Below, in pieces: positions 5,030-6,125 of a stretch of DNA of 6,125 nt (position 1 is the first letter of the stretch; each line of letters opens with the position of its first letter). Position numbers and translations under genes: made by a program. The notes beneath the pieces were generated by a model. The model did not search any database and was not told the DNA's origin. It saw only the letters and a list, made by a program, of their open reading frames with translations. Source of the stretch: Candidatus Sulfopaludibacter sp. SbA3 (GTDB lineage: Bacteria > Acidobacteriota > Terriglobia > Bryobacterales > Bryobacteraceae); NCBI GenBank assembly GCA_945900935.1, contig CAMDKT010000385.1, positions 1 through 6,125 on the forward strand. Direction: 5' to 3'.

Positions 5030-6125
5030 ATGCCGGAAGTTTTTCGTAATTACATTGATGGCGAATGGGTGGATGGGCCCACGTTCGAGAACCGCAATCC
5101 CGCGAACACCGATGAGATCGTCGGCCTGTTTGTAAAGGGCAGTGGGGCCGATGTTCACCGGGCGGCGGACGCGGCGCAGGCGGCTTTCCCTGGATGGTCG
5201 AACATGCCGGCGCCGGCGCGCGGGGCGCTGCTGTTTAAAGTCGCCGACATACTGGAGAAGAAGTTTGACCAGTTGGGCGAGGAGATGTGCCGGGAAGAGG
5301 GCAAGACGCTTCCTGAAGCCAAGGGCGAAGTGCGGCGGGCGATCAACATTTTCCGCTACTTCGGCAGCGAGGGCTCGCGTCTACCGGGCCATTTGGTCCC
5401 GAGCGAGCGCGACCGGGTTCATATGTTCTCGATCCGCAAGGCGATTGGCGTCATTGGCCTGATCAATCCGTGGAATTTTCCGATTGCGATTCCGGCGTGG
5501 AAACTGGCGCCGGCGCTGGTGTGCGGGAATACGGTGATCTTGAAGCCGGCATCCGTGTCGCCGCTGAGTTCGTGGCGGATTGTGGAGGCCTGTCATGAGG
5601 CCGGGATCCCGAAGGGCGTTGTGAACTACATCGCCGGATCGGGGAGCGAGATTGGCAAAGCGCTGATGACGGCCAAGCCGTTGAAGGCTGTTTCGTTTAC
5701 AGGTTCGTGCGAGATCGGCAACTGGCTGCACGCCGAGGCGTCGAAGCGGCACTTGCGGATTCAATTGGAAATGGGCGGGAAGAACCCGACGATCGTGCTG
5801 GCCGATGCCGATTTCAAATCGGCCGTGGAGAATGTCTGCAACGCGGCGTTCTTCTCGACGGGGCAAAAATGTACCGCGACGAGCCGGGCGATTGTGGAAG
5901 AGTCGATTTACGACAAGTTCGTGGTGGCGTTGGCGGAGCGGACGGCGAAGTTGAAAGTCGGTAACGGAATGTTGCCGGGGATTGATATCGGACCGGCTGT
6001 CGACCAGGGCCAGTTGGACACGAATCTGAAATACATCGAGATCGGCAAGCAGGAGGGCGCGCGGCTGGTGTTGGGCGGGAACCGGCTGACGGGCGGGGAT
6101 TACGACAAGGGTTACTTTGTGGAGC
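5030..6125 (+). CDS. NAD(P)-dependent aldehyde dehydrogenase, 3' end outside window
   Basis: The first 365 codons are present; family members are about 480-500 residues, so roughly the last quarter is missing. It oxidises an aldehyde to the acid with NAD(P)+. The catalytic set is complete: PWNFP with Asn149, Lys172 in ILKPAS for cofactor binding, SFTGS (222-226) in the Rossmann region, Glu247 in LEMGGKNP, and the nucleophile Cys281 in GQKCTATSR. The N-terminus FRNYIDGEWVDGPTFENRNP and overall style resemble the group that includes alpha-ketoglutaric semialdehyde dehydrogenases and related uncharacterised enzymes; the substrate cannot be set from sequence alone. No signal peptide, so cytoplasmic. 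ATG 5030 is supported by AAGGA ten bases upstream and by the standard N-terminus. It has the same orientation as lemA but a 56-base gap, so it may be a separate unit. Confidence 0.95.
   Translation, partial: MPEVFRNYIDGEWVDGPTFENRNPANTDEIVGLFVKGSGADVHRAADAAQAAFPGWSNMPAPARGALLFKVADILEKKFDQLGEEMCREEGKTLPEAKGEVRRAINIFRYFGSEGSRLPGHLVPSERDRVHMFSIRKAIGVIGLINPWNFPIAIPAWKLAPALVCGNTVILKPASVSPLSSWRIVEACHEAGIPKGVVNYIAGSGSEIGKALMTAKPLKAVSFTGSCEIGNWLHAEASKRHLRIQLEMGGKNPTIVLADADFKSAVENVCNAAFFSTGQKCTATSRAIVEESIYDKFVVALAERTAKLKVGNGMLPGIDIGPAVDQGQLDTNLKYIEIGKQEGARLVLGGNRLTGGDYDKGYFVE

Noticed and set aside
5381..5866. 161-codon minus-strand frame opposite the aldehyde dehydrogenase gene
   Set aside because: It is antisense to the cofactor-binding and catalytic region and is Arg/His-rich with no domain.
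1..6125. CRISPR array, tRNA, IS element or phage attachment site
   Set aside because: I saw no regularly spaced repeats, cloverleaf-like sequence, transposase motifs or long terminal repeats in the window.

Overview
The window (high G+C, dense coding, G- and C-rich third codon positions) looks like an ordinary chromosomal stretch of a free-living Gram-negative bacterium. The gene set and protein style (RlmN, single-domain M16B peptidase, TPM-domain protein with a Gly-rich tail, LemA, aldehyde dehydrogenase) would fit Acidobacteriota, perhaps a Solibacter/Bryobacter-like lineage. That placement is a guess from protein style; no marker gene fixes it. No tRNA, rRNA, IS element or CRISPR array is visible.

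Left part, minus strand (about 64-1554). rlmN (1554 down to 490) encodes the radical-SAM adenine-C2 methyltransferase for 23S rRNA/tRNA. Four bases after its stop begins a 67-codon ORF for a one-helix membrane protein (485-282). Its 3' end runs out of frame into the remnant of a VapC-type PIN toxin (about 322-64). The remnant has lost its N-terminal third, including the first catalytic Asp, and carries a one-base frameshift. No partner antitoxin is visible.

Divergent junction (1555-1594). Only 40 bases separate the rlmN ATG from the ATG of the M16 peptidase gene. They contain a perfect 9-bp inverted repeat with a 3-base centre (1554-1574) that overlaps -10-like hexamers on both strands, so it is a candidate shared control site.

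Right part, plus strand (1595-6125). Four tightly packed genes follow: an M16B zinc peptidase, a secreted and membrane-anchored TPM-domain protein (gap 2), a MNT-type nucleotidyltransferase-fold protein (gap 8) and LemA (gap 18). After a 56-base gap comes an NAD(P)-dependent aldehyde dehydrogenase that runs off the right edge. TPM and LemA genes are often neighbours in bacteria. Here a nucleotidyltransferase-like gene sits between them, and its SDxD signature reads SDLN, so the second metal-binding Asp is Asn. The spacing suggests one transcript for the first four genes. A role in envelope-protein quality control is plausible for M16B/TPM/LemA but is inferred from family and context only.

Nothing here clearly amounts to a new system. 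The most useful leads are the divergent palindrome, the M16B-TPM-NTase-LemA cluster with the altered NTase active site, and the decayed PIN locus next to rlmN.
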